Source: Chrysomallon squamiferum (lineage: Eukaryota; Mollusca; Gastropoda; Neomphalida; Peltospiridae). From it: 64,000 bases of DNA. The DNA lies in the NCBI GenBank assembly GCA_012295275.1, contig CM022671.1, forward strand, positions 20,338,822-20,402,821, read 5' to 3'. Both the position numbers and the translations under genes were made by a program. This document shows positions 1 to 14,025 of this stretch, piece by piece. Position 1 is the stretch's first letter. Every line of letters begins with the position of its first letter. The notes beneath the pieces were generated by a model. The model saw only the letters and a program-made list of their open reading frames with translations, had not been told where the DNA came from and searched no databases.

Positions 1-675
1 GTGTCTTTTTTATACAGTATTTTTGAAGAGGAATGAATATGAAGAGAAATCATTATTATTGCAGATTTTAATGTAAACTTTTACACAACTTGATAAATAT
101 TTAATAAAACAAAATAAAAGATTAAGTAAGACAAAATTTGTATAATAATTTTGTTTATTTATAATTTGTATATATAAAAAAAATTAAAAAAAATGAATAA
201 ATTCTCGAGTAGTATAAGAACACTGATATTGCATTTCAAAAAACGTTACTGTGAAGATTTTAAATTATTGTGATAATATGATTAAATACATTCATGTAAA
301 CGGTCATTCATTTATCAATAAAAAATGTTTATCATCATTCATATCCAAATTATTATTACAAACGAATATTCAATCTTTTATATCAAAACCCATAACATCT
401 TTTTTTTCATTAACTGAAATTTTTTAGTTTAAATCTAAAACAACTGAATATGTTTGAGTTTAAAATTTCATTATATCTGAATAGAAAAAATTTACAGAAA
501 TTCTATAAATTTATTTATTTATTTTTTTTATTATTTTAAAGAAAGGAAAAAATTAATTAATTCCTTTTCCATAATTGTATTCCAGTACAAAAATGGGATT
601 TTTTTTTTTTTTTTAACAGTCTGCTGTCACATTTCTTATCTCCTTTTATAGAGAGCACTCAAAGAATGGATAACT
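1..675. other. AT-rich sequence downstream of ACY1
   Basis: No coding region is recognised here. It lies beyond the ACY1 stop codon on the minus strand, so the part nearest 675 is probably ACY1 3' UTR. Overlapping TTTATT motifs at about 510-519 read AATAAA on the minus strand, roughly 160 nt after the stop, and are candidate polyadenylation signals. A T run at 599-614 is simple sequence. Confidence 0.5.
505..520 (-). promoter_or_regulatory. Candidate ACY1 polyadenylation signals
   Basis: TTTATTTATT on the plus strand reads as overlapping AATAAA hexamers on the minus strand, about 160 nt past the ACY1 stop. In such AT-rich DNA the motif is frequent by chance, so this is positional inference only. 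Confidence 0.3.
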
Positions 676-3600
676 CTATTTTGGAACATTAGCCAGAGCT
701 GGAACTAGTGCGTAATATATGTCTATTCCCTTCAGAAAGATTTTCTCATTCAGATACTCATTATGATCATGAAGTAAGATTGGTGTGTTGTTCATAGGTG
801 AGAAACCAATGGCTGGGATTCCACACTGAAAATAACAAAATTAAATTATATATAAAAGAATGGTAAATATATATCCCAATGTACTAATTTCTAAAAAAAG
901 AGCGACTTTTAGAAAAAAAAGTTATGTATGTTGGTTTCTTTAAAATAAAACGAATATATTATTTAACACACCTGCTCTACCCTCTCATTAACAGCAGAAA
1001 AGGGTACAAAGAGAAACAAATTTGTTAACATTAAAACAAAAACAAAAAAATATTAAAAAAATTAAAATTAAAATTTTATCATATAATATTTGTCCTAAAA
1101 AATACACTAAAATTACTATAGAAATATATTATTTAGAAGTTAAAGTGTTTTTAAAAAATAAAATTGCAAATGAAACCTTTCTTGTTCCTTTGCTGTCAGT
1201 GCCAGCAGGAAAAATTTCTTTTTTTATTTTGAGTCCTCTGTAATAAATAAATTTAGAGATTTAGCAAAAAAAGACAAGGTAAATATTATACAAATTATCT
1301 AAAATATATTCTTTATTCTTCATTGAGACTGTTCTTTGTTTTCTACTTAGTGTCCAGACTTACTAACAATAAAACAGCAAACTTACATAGTTTTGCTTAA
1401 CAGGGATTGGTTATGAGGTAAAGGAAACCCCCCTCCAAAAAAAACCTTGAAATAATGTGAAATATTTTTTGGTAATTTGTATACACCATCTAAGACATAC
1501 CTTAAGGAAGACATTATGCAGCAAACCATGGAGATTTGCCTGACAGAACTCATATCATTATCAAGGCATCCTCTGTATTATACATAAGCTAATACTTTTC
1601 TAACTCAGATCATTATTATCAATGCGTTAAGACTGCCAAAATTTAAATCATTATCTGAGTTAAGGCTGCCAAAACTCCGATAATTACTGCCACTTGAAAG
1701 TGCAAAAACTCATATTATTATCAGTCAAGACTGCCAAACTCACATCATTATTACAGAATTATGACCCTCAAAACCGTAATCAAGATGTCCTCTTTGAACC
1801 TTTGACATGTGACAGCTTGTTCGAAGTTAAACATGGAGGTCTAATGCAAATGATTTTTATCACAGAGTTATGTCAATTTACAACTCTCTTTTATAAACCT
1901 TCATTATCGAGCCACTGAGTGTTTTGTCAACACAACATCAATTTGCTCAAATCTAATGGAGACAGTCTGTGAATGTGTTACACCAGTAAGTTTACTTTAG
2001 TCTAGTCGACTGAGGCAATGAATCACAATGACAATGCAAAGCTGTCACGGTACCAATATTCATTTTAAAGTGTTCTCAGATAAAGAGATCTCGGCAAATT
2101 ACAATAACATGATCTAGTTTCATCAAGTGTCATTATACTGTTTGGAGAATGGAATAGAATTACATACAATGAAAACAGGTTAATTGAAGATGATCAGATG
2201 TAAACATATTAACTGATGTTTATTTATTTATTTCTTTTTTTCACATACTTTGCAATAAGTGCTTCATTCAAATGTTCAATTACAGGGATGAAAAAAAGAA
2301 AAAATAAATTTTACTAAATTTGATTATAATGTTTTTGATTGCTTTGAAGAAAAAGAAAATAAAAAGATTCAAAAATTATCCATAAACACCCAAAGGCATA
2401 CATACCTATACCAGATAATTACGCTAACACATGGATATATATATATATTTTTTTATTTACACACTTGTGTGTGGTGTATGGTATGATGTAATGGAATCCA
2501 AGACAAAAACCCCATTGTATAAAGCCCATCACACAAAATCCCACTGAGTGCATTGCATTTTGCACAAAACCCCTCTCTTGAAATTTATTTTCAAAAGAAC
2601 AATATAATATTTGGTATTTCTTGTTTAATTAATATATCTTTGATGCTGTTGGTTGATTAATTACTGAATCTGTTTCTCACTGAACTGCAGAGGTAATCCG
2701 TTAGATGAAGAAAGCACTGACAGTACCACTGGATGGCTTCTTTCATAATTGATATTATCTGAACTTATGACCAAGGGATTAATGTGACCAAGAAAACATA
2801 ATCTAAGAAATTTAGAAATCCAATAAACCATGGACTTAGATCTTCTGAAAGCTAATTTTGGAATGGGCATAAGACAAATTCTATAAACAATGGCACCTTT
2901 ATAAGGTACAGAAATGCACTGTCATTATTTATTCCCTTAAAACTACTTATATTGACACAGTGGTAGAGATTATCAAGGACAACAAAGGTGATCTCAAGTT
3001 AATTTAGGAAAAATATACTCCAGCAACATTGCATCAGTAAATTATCTCCCACAAATACATGTATTCATTAAATGATCAGTGGTTAGAAACAGAATATGAA
3101 ACTGTGAACTAATATTAATTTTCACTGTGTATGTTTCTATGTAAATGAATAATAAAGAGTCTCAATCAGATTTTCTTACATATTTGAATATGAATATGTC
3201 TGTATTGTGTTTTGCCTGCTTGTGGATATGTCCAAGGTTTTTTTTTTTTCCTGTGTTTTTTTTTTCAGGTGTGTTTTTTCCAGTAGGGGTAATCTCCTTT
3301 TACCGATGAGAGTGTGAGTTGTGGTTTTATGTGTGCATGTGGCATGCATGCATGCATGTTTCTGTCTGTGCATATGTTTGTGTTAAGAAGTTGACTTTTA
3401 TGTATATACACACACACAAACACAATGCATTCATTTCATCATTTCTCATTTCAGATATAGCAAACAAAACGGTCTAGCAGAGATTACAGTCAGGTGCTTT
3501 TCTAACTAAATGTTGATAATAATCAAGAAGAAGAGCCCATGCAATCATATCATTAAATAAAAATAATAATAGTCACATTGACATTTAGTAACTGTTCAAT

Positions 3601-6600
3601 TCAAAATAATTGAGGTGATGTTAAATCATTATTTACTTATGTCAATAAACACACTGAAAGTACTCACAGTGTATCAAATGTTTTGCTGAAAGCCTTCCAC
3701 CATGGATCATTTTCATCTGTTGATGTAATTTCCTGAGATACAGCTTTCTGGTGCCCATAAGGTAAATGAAAGATAGTGATGAATATACAGCAGTATCAGA
3801 TCAGTTATTAAATCAGTGCATATTTGTTGTTATGCAGTGTTCTTATATGTTTTTAAGTCAAGAAATACAGAATAGAAAAACAACAATGATATTAAAATGC
3901 ATAATGTTACAGAAATATCATAACAAAAAGAACTATACATGCTATATAAACATACATAGACACACATGTATATTAATACTGACATCCACACTAACATGTA
4001 CACACACACATTGATATAATGAGTTCAATTTGGTATATGAAGTAATACTTGATTTTACATACAGACCTGAACAAACTCGTAAGTTACACCTTCTCCTGCT
4101 TCTTCACACCATTTTTTTATCATTGCCTCAAATTTCGCTAAATCTACTGAGGGTGGGATGCGAATATCAAAACCTAAATGGAAAATATTTTAATACTAGA
4201 TCAAAATGCAGCCAAATATTTTAATGTTAAATACAATCAAAATACAGCCAAATATTTTAATAGCATCAAATACAAGATCAACTAATAGAACAAAAATTTA
4301 AATACAAGACCAAATATTTTTATATAGTCAAATACAAGATCAGATAATTTAACATAAATTTAAATAAATATTCAAATTTATATTAAATTTCAAATACAAG
4401 ATTAAAAGACAGCCAAACATTTTAATATAAAGTTAAAGACAAAAAAAAATAATATGTGGGAATTATTTTAATATAAAATTAAATACAAGATCAAAATAAA
4501 GATTTTAAAATGGTTAATTTTTGTTAATATCAAAATGGATGGGCTCACCTACAGACAGTTTGTCAGGAACAACATTAAACTGGACACCACCCTGATGCAG
4601 AAATAATCCATTTATTAATGAAACGAATCAGATAAAAGGTTCTGATTATTTGACTGTTTATACAAACAAAAAACAAAAAAGCATTTTGTTCTTGTTTAAC
4701 TGCAAACTGCATTTAATAATGAATTTATCTTGAATTGTACTGAATTGTATTCAGTGTAAATAACTGAAAAGTGAACTTAATAATGCTTTTTTTTTTTTTT
4801 AGCCTGGAATTGTACTGACTTGTATAACTTAGCTGCCTTAAGCACTATTAAATTAATGACAGACTTTTTGTTTCTTGGAAATTTAATCCTGCAGAATTTT
4901 TCTATTTTGACTACTTTTTATTCAGTTGTATTTTAAACAGTTAATGCATTAAGTATTGTAAATATAATTTGACTTAGTTTTTTTTTTTTTGAGGAAATGT
5001 ACCTGAAGCATTGTTAAATTAACAGTGGTCACATCACCAATGGTTAACTTTTCATCTGAGAGTAATCTGCAAATTAATAAATGAAATAAAATAAACAAGC
5101 ATATAAATAAATAAATAAATTAATTACTTAAACAAACAAACAGGGTCCCATCACCAATGTTTAATTTTTGATTTATATAATTGTAAAGACATGCTCAGCA
5201 ACAACTGGACTCATGCCAGTATAGAACAAGTGCAGTGTTTTTAAAACATTCAGTAGTGACAAGTAATTTTACCTTTTTTCCTCTTCATTTCGGAAGTTAA
5301 GAAAAGTGTTGATGATACGTTGCTATGATTAAAAAAAAAAAAAAAAAAAAAATTAATTTATTTAAAAAATTTTAAATGCATCTATCTGTCTGGGAAATAT
5401 AAACTGCTTACCACTAAAACAATTTCAGTCATGTGTTGTTTGTCTTTGTAAATAACATATGTATTAAAAATGAATATTCTCATTACAGTAAAGTTAAAAT
5501 GAGAGAAATAGATAAAGACAGATGAAAAAGAGAAGGGGGAGAAAGAAGAGTGATAGCCAAGTAGAAAGTAAGAGATTGTAAATGTATGCCTGGGATAGAC
5601 TCAAACTGTTGATAAACTAAAATGAGATTTTGTTTTAAAACATTAATTCAGAAAGACTGTGTCAGACACAAAGGCTGGAACTCTAGATAACACTAGATTA
5701 GTGCATTAGCAAATTAGGGTGAAAAAGGTTTGTTAGATAGTTTTAAAACTTCTACAGTTAGTTTAGGGTAAGAGACACAGTTATATTTGATCCCAGTACC
5801 CTGACGTATCTAAAGTAATACTGTTATGTAATTAGGCATGGAACATAAGACAGTAGCTCAAAGCATAAACTGTATTTGAAAATTACTTAGAAGAAAACAA
5901 AAATCAGAATAACTAGACAATTAGAATTTTCATCTTTTTTATTAAATATATTTTTAAAAGTAAAATTAAGCATCATTTAGACTAGCCATGTTAACACAAA
6001 TCCAAATATATATATTTTTTTCACTAAATGGAAAAAGTTTTTTTCTTCTTTTTATTTGTTATTTTTAAATTATTTTGACTCACCAACTTTATCCCTGCAG
6101 TGTTCTTTAGCAACTGTGATCCATGCCCTGGCTGACCTGAGCAGATAACTCTCACCCCTAACAAGAATTTGAAATATTACTAAGAATTTTGCTCCATTAT
6201 AATGTTTGATGTAAAAGTGAAATATTTCATTGGAATTTTAAAATTTAATACGTACCAGCCAGTCTGAGCAATATTACATTATGTGTTGGGGGGATAAATT
6301 ACATTAGTTTTGATCTGTGTTTTAAATTTGTCATCAACATTTGTTATTCAATTAGCAGTATTATTGTCAGTTTATGGATTATAAGAAAGAAGAGAGATTG
6401 CCTCTAAAACCTCTGATTAATGTTATATGACATACTAATATGCCAGTGTTAAAAGACTTAGCTACTGCAAAACTAAAGTTTGACAGTTTCAAAAAAAAAA
6501 AAAAAAAAGTTACTTGTAAAATTACAGTTAAACTGTGTTTGCAATAAATTCAAAATATTCACTTTTGCAAAACAGTATTGATTTTTCTGAATTTCATATC

Positions 6601-9600
6601 ATCCATGGCTCAACACTCTGCTTTTAACTTTAATCCATATCATGATTATCAGTGCTGGATATAATCCCAAATAATGAAAGCCCAAAATGATGACATCAGG
6701 GTTAGCATGTTTTCAGGATTCTGACATTCTGACATTTTCACATTTGGGATTTTGACTTTCATAATTATGATCCAAACTCTATCATTCTCATTGCAGTCAT
6801 TGTAATCATCATCTTTATCATCACAGATTCATTGTTGTTAATATTTAGTCATTAACCATATATGTTATACCATTCAACCATACATAAAATATATGTGTTC
6901 AGTGAATTATTAATTATTATTATTACTGTTTTTGTTTTGTTTTTTGCTATTGTTCTTGTTATTATTATTATTTAAAAAGTTTAATAAACTATTTGTTACT
7001 TACACCACATGCTTCTTTCAGCATAGAACACTCTGAATTCATCTCCTGGATTGGCAATTCCTTTGAAAAATTAAATAATTGTTTACATTTTGTGATTTTA
7101 CTGCTATAATACAAACATTTTCATTTCAAAAACAAAACCAGAATAGCTGTTAGTACTGGGGCAGCAAGTCTGCTCTTACAGTCCTTTACTATAATATTAA
7201 TGATACCATATAACCACTGAATTTGTACCCAAGGTTGATATCTAAATCAGAACTTGTGGTACAATACAATATAAACAGTATGTTATAGCTAACTGATTAA
7301 AGAGTCTCTGTTGTAGCTGAGATAGATTTTGCACATTTTCAAAATAAATAATACAAACCTTCATCAAGAGCAAAGCCAACATTAAGCTCAGCAAATTCCT
7401 TCCATTTTAAAAATTCCTGCCATGTCTTACTACCAATTTCCTCATCTGAAGGAGTATACAAAAGATATAATAAAAAAATTAATTTATATTCTGTTCAAAT
7501 ATTTGATTAATAATTCACAATTATTTATCCTACTCTAACACGTACTAGAATAAATAAACAGTCTTATGTACTTGGTCAAAATATTTATTAAAAAAACATA
7601 ATTAAAACAATAATTTTACATAACACCAAAATAATCAATAGTATGGTCTAAGTTTTAAAAAGTGTAGTGAATAAAGAAACATAGAAACACACTCACCCAC
7701 ATCCACACTTATACACATTTACAATTAGACACCCAACAATTGGTACTCTTTTATTTACCAGAAGAAAAAGATAAATGTATATCTCTAAGACAGGATTTTC
7801 CTTCATTTTTTAGTTGACGTACAGCTTCTAGATACCTAGAAATAATACATGTGAAATAAGAATCATTATAAATCTGTGATTCATGTTTTATAATTCTTTT
7901 GCATTAGATATATGCAACTGGTGTTAAAGTATTAAAATTGTGTAAATATTCTGAATTAGTAATTTAAGTGAGAAAACATGGCAGGAAAGTTAACAGGAGA
8001 AGTCAAATTGTTAATTTTATGTGAATGAACTGACTCAGATTTTGTCTTAATTGGGTTCAGTGGGGTCTTCTGCATTTCAATCAATTCAGAATGTTTAGAA
8101 CACTCACAACAATTTAATCTCGTTTGGCTGTCAGCTGGATATGGCCAATATTTAACAACATGTAAACAAAAAGATGTATTATTGCATATAATTATTTTGA
8201 CATGGCATAAAGACATAATGTATTCTGTATTTGTATGTATGAGGTATGATATATATACATATATACATATACATGCATACACATATACATACATGCATAC
8301 ATATACATATACATACATACATATACATATACATATACATATACATGTATACACACATAAACATATACAAAGGTTTTTTTTATTTTTCTGAAAAAATATC
8401 TTGGCTAAGTTTGAAAAAATTCTTGAGCTGTAATGCACTTTTCTTATATTAGTATAAAGATGTTTGTCACCTCAAATATTTGCAAGTATCCGATAAAAAT
8501 GGCTTTTCTACATGAAATGTCAGAACTGAATAATAAATTAACTTTTAATGTGCTGATTCTTGATTCCTCAATGCATTATCCAGTATTAAACAGTACAAGA
8601 AACCTATAAATATCTAGGCTATTTCTGTAGCAGTAGTTCAGTTTGTAATTTATTATCATTATTGTTGTTGTTGTTGTTGTAATTTATTATTAACATTATT
8701 ATTTTTTAATTTTTAATAATTTTTTTATTATTAACAGTGCTGTTGTTTTAATCATTGTTATCACCAACATCAATAATATGCTGATTATTACATTTAGCCT
8801 AGTTTTCTTAGATGACATGTTTGTGTGGTGAAACATTCAAATGGTCTAAATTCTGGCTGGTGATGAATATTTGCTAGTGTTAAAGTAAATAAAATAATAT
8901 ACTAAAAAGGTTGTTTACAGAATACTAGTTTTCTTTTTTTTTTTTTTGCATTTCTACATTATATTCTTCAGAGGTATTTAATGTCACACTTTATTATTAG
9001 AGAATGATGGTTGTCAGTATAAAATAAAACGATCACAGAGGTGCATCACAGTAACATGTTCTCGCAGATTACATCATTTCAGTTAAAATCTTTTTCCATT
9101 ATTAAAAAGATAGGAAGAAAAATATTTGTATTTTAATGACATATTTTTTGAATAGGTGATATCAGCTAATGATCATATAGGGATAATGCAAAAACACACC
9201 TAGAACACAATAGCATCTCTTTTTCAATTAGTAATAATTAAGTATTGTTTATTCTCAAAAACAGGAATTTCCTTGTTATTTAAAACTAATTAGTCTATTT
9301 TCTGTAATAGCTATAGCTAGCACACAATAGTATTTTGTTTTCAGTTAGCAATAAGTGTTGTTTATTCTCAAAAACTGGAATTTCAATGTTACTAAAAAAA
9401 ATAATTAGTCTATTTTCTGTAATTTCATCCATGTCCAATTTCATCCATTATCGGGAAGACACACTCTTGATTAACAAGGGTTAAGTAACATTAATCTTCT
9501 TGAAACAAGATTTGTATAATATATGTTGTCTCAAAATTAATTTTCTGCTGCCTAGTTTAAAATAGCCACTTCTGTTATAAACAAGATGATTTTTCACATG

Positions 9601-12600
9601 ATATTAAAGCATATCTCTATGCACGTATACATTTTTCCAATATCCTGTAAGTTCTAGACAATTCTGAATCAATTCTAGCAATTCTGCTTTGTAATGGAAA
9701 TACAGACAACCGTATTCCAAAAATGGCTGAATTAAAATGGTCATCCTGTTAATGTCAAATAAGACATGTGAATTTGTTGATTAATTACTTCTAAGTACCA
9801 CTGGGAATTAATGATTATCTGTCGGTCTACTGATTTTTAAAAACCCTAATGTAACTTTGTATATTAAATTAGCATGGCTTAAGAATATGTCTGGATTTTC
9901 TGCTTTGGGTGAAGACAATATGCTAATTTGGTTTATTGTAAAATGAGGTTTTTAAGAATTATTAATACTTTTCAAGTTTCAACTATTTACATGAAAAGTA
10001 CTTTAAGCTGAGATATTTAAACAATTAAAATACAAATTTAATAAAATATTGTTTGTTTTGAGCTAACAATCTAAGTTAATAATAAATTATGACAATATAA
10101 CAATTATAGCATTTCTTTTTGTTGTTTTTTTAGTACTTGACCAACAATCTTAATTAATAATAAAGTATGAAACAAAAACATTTTTACAAAACATTTTATA
10201 GGTACATACATATATGACTAACATGCAAAATTGAATATATTGTTACTGAAAGAAAATCAACCACTTCCAAAATACAGTATTCCCCCTTAATTAATAATTT
10301 TTTTGCTTTTCATGCTGATACATGCATACAATTATATTAATATAAAGATTTGGTTTTTATTTTTTTAAGAGTTTGTCTATAGCTAGAACGTAATAACTGT
10401 GTGCAATCTGAGTGGCAAGTTCTGTGATACAAGATTCAAGGACACACACACACAAATACTCCATTATAGGTTTGAGCTGAAACATTCATATATAACCTAT
10501 TTTTGAAGGGGAGTGGTTGATTTAAAATAAAAACTACAAATTATTATAAATATTATAAATTACTCACTGAATTCCAACACATTTCATATCCTACAAAACA
10601 ATAAAATCTGATCAACATTAATTCCAAAAATTAGTTTCAAAATATCATATTATAATATTTTATTTATCTTTTTCAGACCCACAATAATTTTTTTAGTTAT
10701 AAATGCTATAATTTTGTTTAAAATGAATATTTTATCAGACATACCTGTTATAAAATCATGTCAATTTATATTATATTTAATTTTTCAGACGTGCAGAGAA
10801 ACACACACACAAATATAAACAAAGATGCACCACAATTTTATGGGTTCAGAATATGAGGAAGTTCAAGACATATTAATGTTAATGACATTCAGAAACAAAC
10901 CTGAGTTCCTCTGGCATAAATGTCTCCTGTTTCAGTTTTCTCAGCACTGAATGGATCATACTTCCACTGGTCCTGTACAATGTCAAAGAAGATCTCTATG
11001 TAACTGTAATCTCTGTTAATATGTGCTTGCAAAAACATACACATACCATACATACACACACATACCACCCACTCACCAAAACAAACACAGTCACACTCAC
11101 AATTATAAATACTTATACACATATTATAATGATATACCTTTGATAGTATACTCATTTTGTCAAAATATTTGAATTCTGAGCTGTAAATTAACAAGAATTC
11201 TCACAGTACATAGTCAACTTAGATGTATGGTTACTCAGAGAATTAATAATTAGTTTATGCCTATGTCATAGTATTTAAATAAAGAAAATCAGCTGCAAAT
11301 TCAGCCTGTATATTTGAGGCAGTTTTCATAACAAATGGTATAATTATAAATGTTATATTTATTTCAAAAATGAAACATTGGTGACCACAAACTCACAGGA
11401 AAAACAGGAACTACATCCATGTGGGAATGAAGTAAAACTGACTTTAGACTGGAATCTTGACCTTTCCAAGTCATCACACCAATCGGTTTCTTTGGCAGAA
11501 CCTACTCATAAACAGAATTACTATAAATCATGATTTTAATAGATACAGACAGATATACACACACACACACACACACACATGAGAGGGATATAAAGTGAGA
11601 TAGATAGATAAAGACAGAGAGGGTAAGAAAAAGAGAAAAACAGAAAAGAGGGCTTGTAGGAAGACAAGTTTGAACATTTAGAATTTTGGACTGCAGGCCC
11701 TGTTTTATTAATCTTATATTTATAATAATATATTACTATGTTTGTTATATTATTGTATTATAATTCTGTACTGTCAAACTGGATATTTTATGATGGACAT
11801 TTGATAGGTATGGTTTATAGCACTTATGCACACTCACACCTAACAAAGAAATTTGATCAGAATAGTAGTTAATTTTATTTATAAGATACAGACCTCAAAT
11901 ACTCTGAAGTCAAGACCAATTTCATTAGCCTGGGTTTTCAGAAATGTCAAACATCCATCTAAAAATAATTAAAACTATTTAAAAAAAAAAAAAAGTATAT
12001 ATATATATATATTAGTAGTACTAGTAATACTACCACTATGAGTTTGATAAAGATGATGATGATGATAATAATAAATAAATTAATTAATTAATTAAAATAT
12101 GTCATCAAAAAAAAAAAAAAAAGTCTGATCCCAAGAATATCAAACTTTTTGTTTGTGTACAGCAGCTTCTACCAGAGTTCTGTTTTCAGTTTTCCAGCAC
12201 ACTAATTAATTTGTTTTACACTGTTATAACTCCAATATCAAATCCACTGAACTCTTAATCAGTTAATGTGAACAACTAATGAATAATTAAGACTGGACAA
12301 ATTGTTTATGACAAATGCTTCCTAATTTTGTTCCTAAAAATTAAATAAATAAATTAGTGAGAATCAGTAAAATTTAGAATCCATTTTGTAGTCAGATACG
12401 ACCAATTCTCTAACAGTATTCTATATTAATGAATTCATTATGCATGGGCAAACAGTAACATCATAACATGCATACCGAGTTTGATATATTTCTTATTTTG
12501 ATGAAATTTAGCTTGCATGATCAAAGCTTCTTGGTGGCTGATTACAATGAGGCTTTCATGTTGTTGTTTTGTTGTTGTTGTTTGTTATTTTACAAAAAAA

Positions 12601-13231
12601 AAAAAACCAAAAACCCCACAAAAACGCAGTGCTACCTGAATGGCATACCAAAGGTCATGGTGACATGCATATATATATATATGCTGGCAATATTTTTATG
12701 GTTTTAGATTTTTACTATTTAATTTTATATAAATCATTTTCATACCTCTGACGCCCAACAGTTTTTCGTACTAGGCTGCCGTTAAACATTCATTCATTCG
12801 TCAAAACCGTGTAACAAATCGTAATGTATCACACGCCTGGACACTTGCTTAGTTGCTAGTAAAAAGGTAACTAATGATTAAAAGCTACACTAACGTCTGA
12901 ATCGTGGCAACAGATTTCCTCTATATAATATATAGATACATGAATGACACCTTATTAGCATAAACATTTAAAATAACAACAACAAATGGGGTACAATAAT
13001 GTATTTTAGATATGGCGCCTTCAAAAAGTAGCACACTGTACAGTAGTAAAGAAATGGTAACTCCGCCTTCTTTACTCCTTCGCTGATCGCTTGCTCCACT
13101 ATAAAAGCAAACAGAAACAATTTATGACGTCTATATATTTTACCGTAATCGGGATCAGGATGCACCGATTTAATTCGTAGATATTTTCTAAAATTAGTCA
13201 CCGCTGGTAGTTCACCAACTGTTGCCTGCAT
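676..13231 (-). CDS. ACY1: Aminoacylase-1 (N-acyl-L-amino-acid amidohydrolase), 16 exons, complete
   Basis: Cytosolic zinc hydrolase of the M20 peptidase family that deacetylates N-acyl amino acids. Exons in transcript order (coding): 13231-13144, 11958-11894, 11501-11397, 10972-10901, 10590-10568, 7835-7759, 7445-7359, 7060-7004, 6157-6084, 5322-5273, 5066-5003, 4591-4549, 4173-4067, 3747-3668, 1237-1177, 825-676. All introns are GT-AG and phases join without a break to give 400 aa, against 408 in human. By family knowledge the zinc ligands are His78 (SHMDVV), Asp111 (ARGTQDMK), Glu146, Glu172 (LDEG) and His370 (LLHDH). Glu145 is the general base and His203 (GQPGHGS) the dimer-interface catalytic histidine. 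All are present. The first in-frame ATG is 13231; a TAA lies upstream at 13276-13274 and the codons between contain no ATG. Oddities: a 23-nt exon 5, and exon 15 with TDSKGTRK where human has TDNRYIRA. Confidence 0.96.
1540..1790. repeat. Degenerate minisatellite in ACY1 intron 15
   Basis: About five imperfect units share the words ACTCATATCATTATC and AAGACTGCCAAAA, with a spacing of roughly 40-50 bp. They lie between ACY1 exons 15 and 14. Long reading frames across it are by-products of the repeat. Confidence 0.6.
4180..4500. repeat. Degenerate minisatellite in ACY1 intron 12
   Basis: Units built on TCAAATACAAGATCAAAA and CAGCCAAATATTTTAAT recur at about 45-50 bp spacing from just outside exon 13 (ends 4173 on the genomic plus side) to near exon 12. 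The repeat begins within a few bases of the exon 13 acceptor. Confidence 0.65.
8250..8368. repeat. (ATACAT)n microsatellite in ACY1 intron 5
   Basis: Imperfect tandem ATACAT/ATAC units over about 120 bp, open in several frames on both strands but with no coding content. It lies between ACY1 exons 6 and 5. Confidence 0.9.
9203..9430. repeat. Two-copy tandem duplication of about 110-120 bp
   Basis: Two adjacent segments share TTTATTCTCAAAAAC, GGAATTTC and TTAGTCTATTTTCTGTAAT in the same order, the second starting near 9320. It lies within ACY1 intron 5. Divergence between copies suggests an old duplication. Confidence 0.7.
11555..11579. repeat. (AC)n microsatellite
   Basis: Pure AC dinucleotide run in ACY1 intron 2, about 50 bp beyond the acceptor of exon 3. 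Confidence 0.9.
12745..12805 (+). mobile_element. Possible 3' tail of a molluscan SINE
   Basis: The order CTCTGACGCC, then GCCGTTAAACATTCATTC resembles, from memory, the 3' end of a dispersed molluscan SINE that finishes in CGTTAAA plus CATTC repeats. Only about 60 bp is recognisable, inside ACY1 intron 1. A chance match to an AT-rich stretch is possible. Confidence 0.3.
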
Positions 13232-13687
13232 ATTTTGTTCTTGATCCGAACGAAACACTGAGCGCTGAACGTCTTAACGATGCTTTTCAAACAGAGTTAT
13301 CGCTCTTGATTTATCCTTCATTTAGCACACTATTATTATGATAGTACACGAACTGAGGACTGCATTTGCATCAGTAAATAACACCCAGGGTTTGTTAAAC
13401 CTTCTAGAATTACTCAATTGCAGAAACGATGCATAAAAATAATGCGTGAAATAAATCAAATAACAAATACTATTAAAGGGGGACAAAACAGTATTATATA
13501 TTACAGCTACTATGTGAATGATTTAATATTTTTGATTACTTCAAACACGTTGTTTAAAAGAACAATAGGGCGGACAAAGTATTTTAGAAAAAAGGTATAC
13601 ACTTCATTTTGATAGTAATATTGATTATAAAAAATGCTATGAATAAAACATGTAGGCATAAAAGGAGGGAGGACGCAGTGTTAATCA

Positions 13688-13718
<31 letters not shown>
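13688..13718. repeat. (AAT)n microsatellite
   Basis: Pure AAT trinucleotide run in the ACY1-GPCR intergenic region. Confidence 0.9.
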
Positions 13719-14025
13719 TAGTAATAGTAATAGTGGTAACTGATTAGGTAGCTAATGAAGATGCTTTCTTTTACTTTTTTATTATTATTATTATTATTTA
13801 CTTACTAACTTAATAAACCTATTTATTTAGTTAGTTAATTATTATTTTCGTAAAACTTCTTTTTTTCTTTCTTTAAAAATCCCAAACAGTACCAAATGAA
13901 ACATAAGAAAATTTTGTGTAGAGAAGACACCTTTAAAAGTACACGGAATTCTCGAGATCTAAAAGTGCGCCAACTGAAACAAAAAGCTCTAAGATGCAAG
14001 GTTAAGTATGCCTAATATGGTGCAT

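Noticed and set aside
13232-13258. Extending ACY1 nine codons upstream to a GTG at 13258
   Set aside because: The codon is GTG, not ATG, and no in-frame ATG lies between it and the upstream TAA; the ATG at 13231 gives a length close to human.
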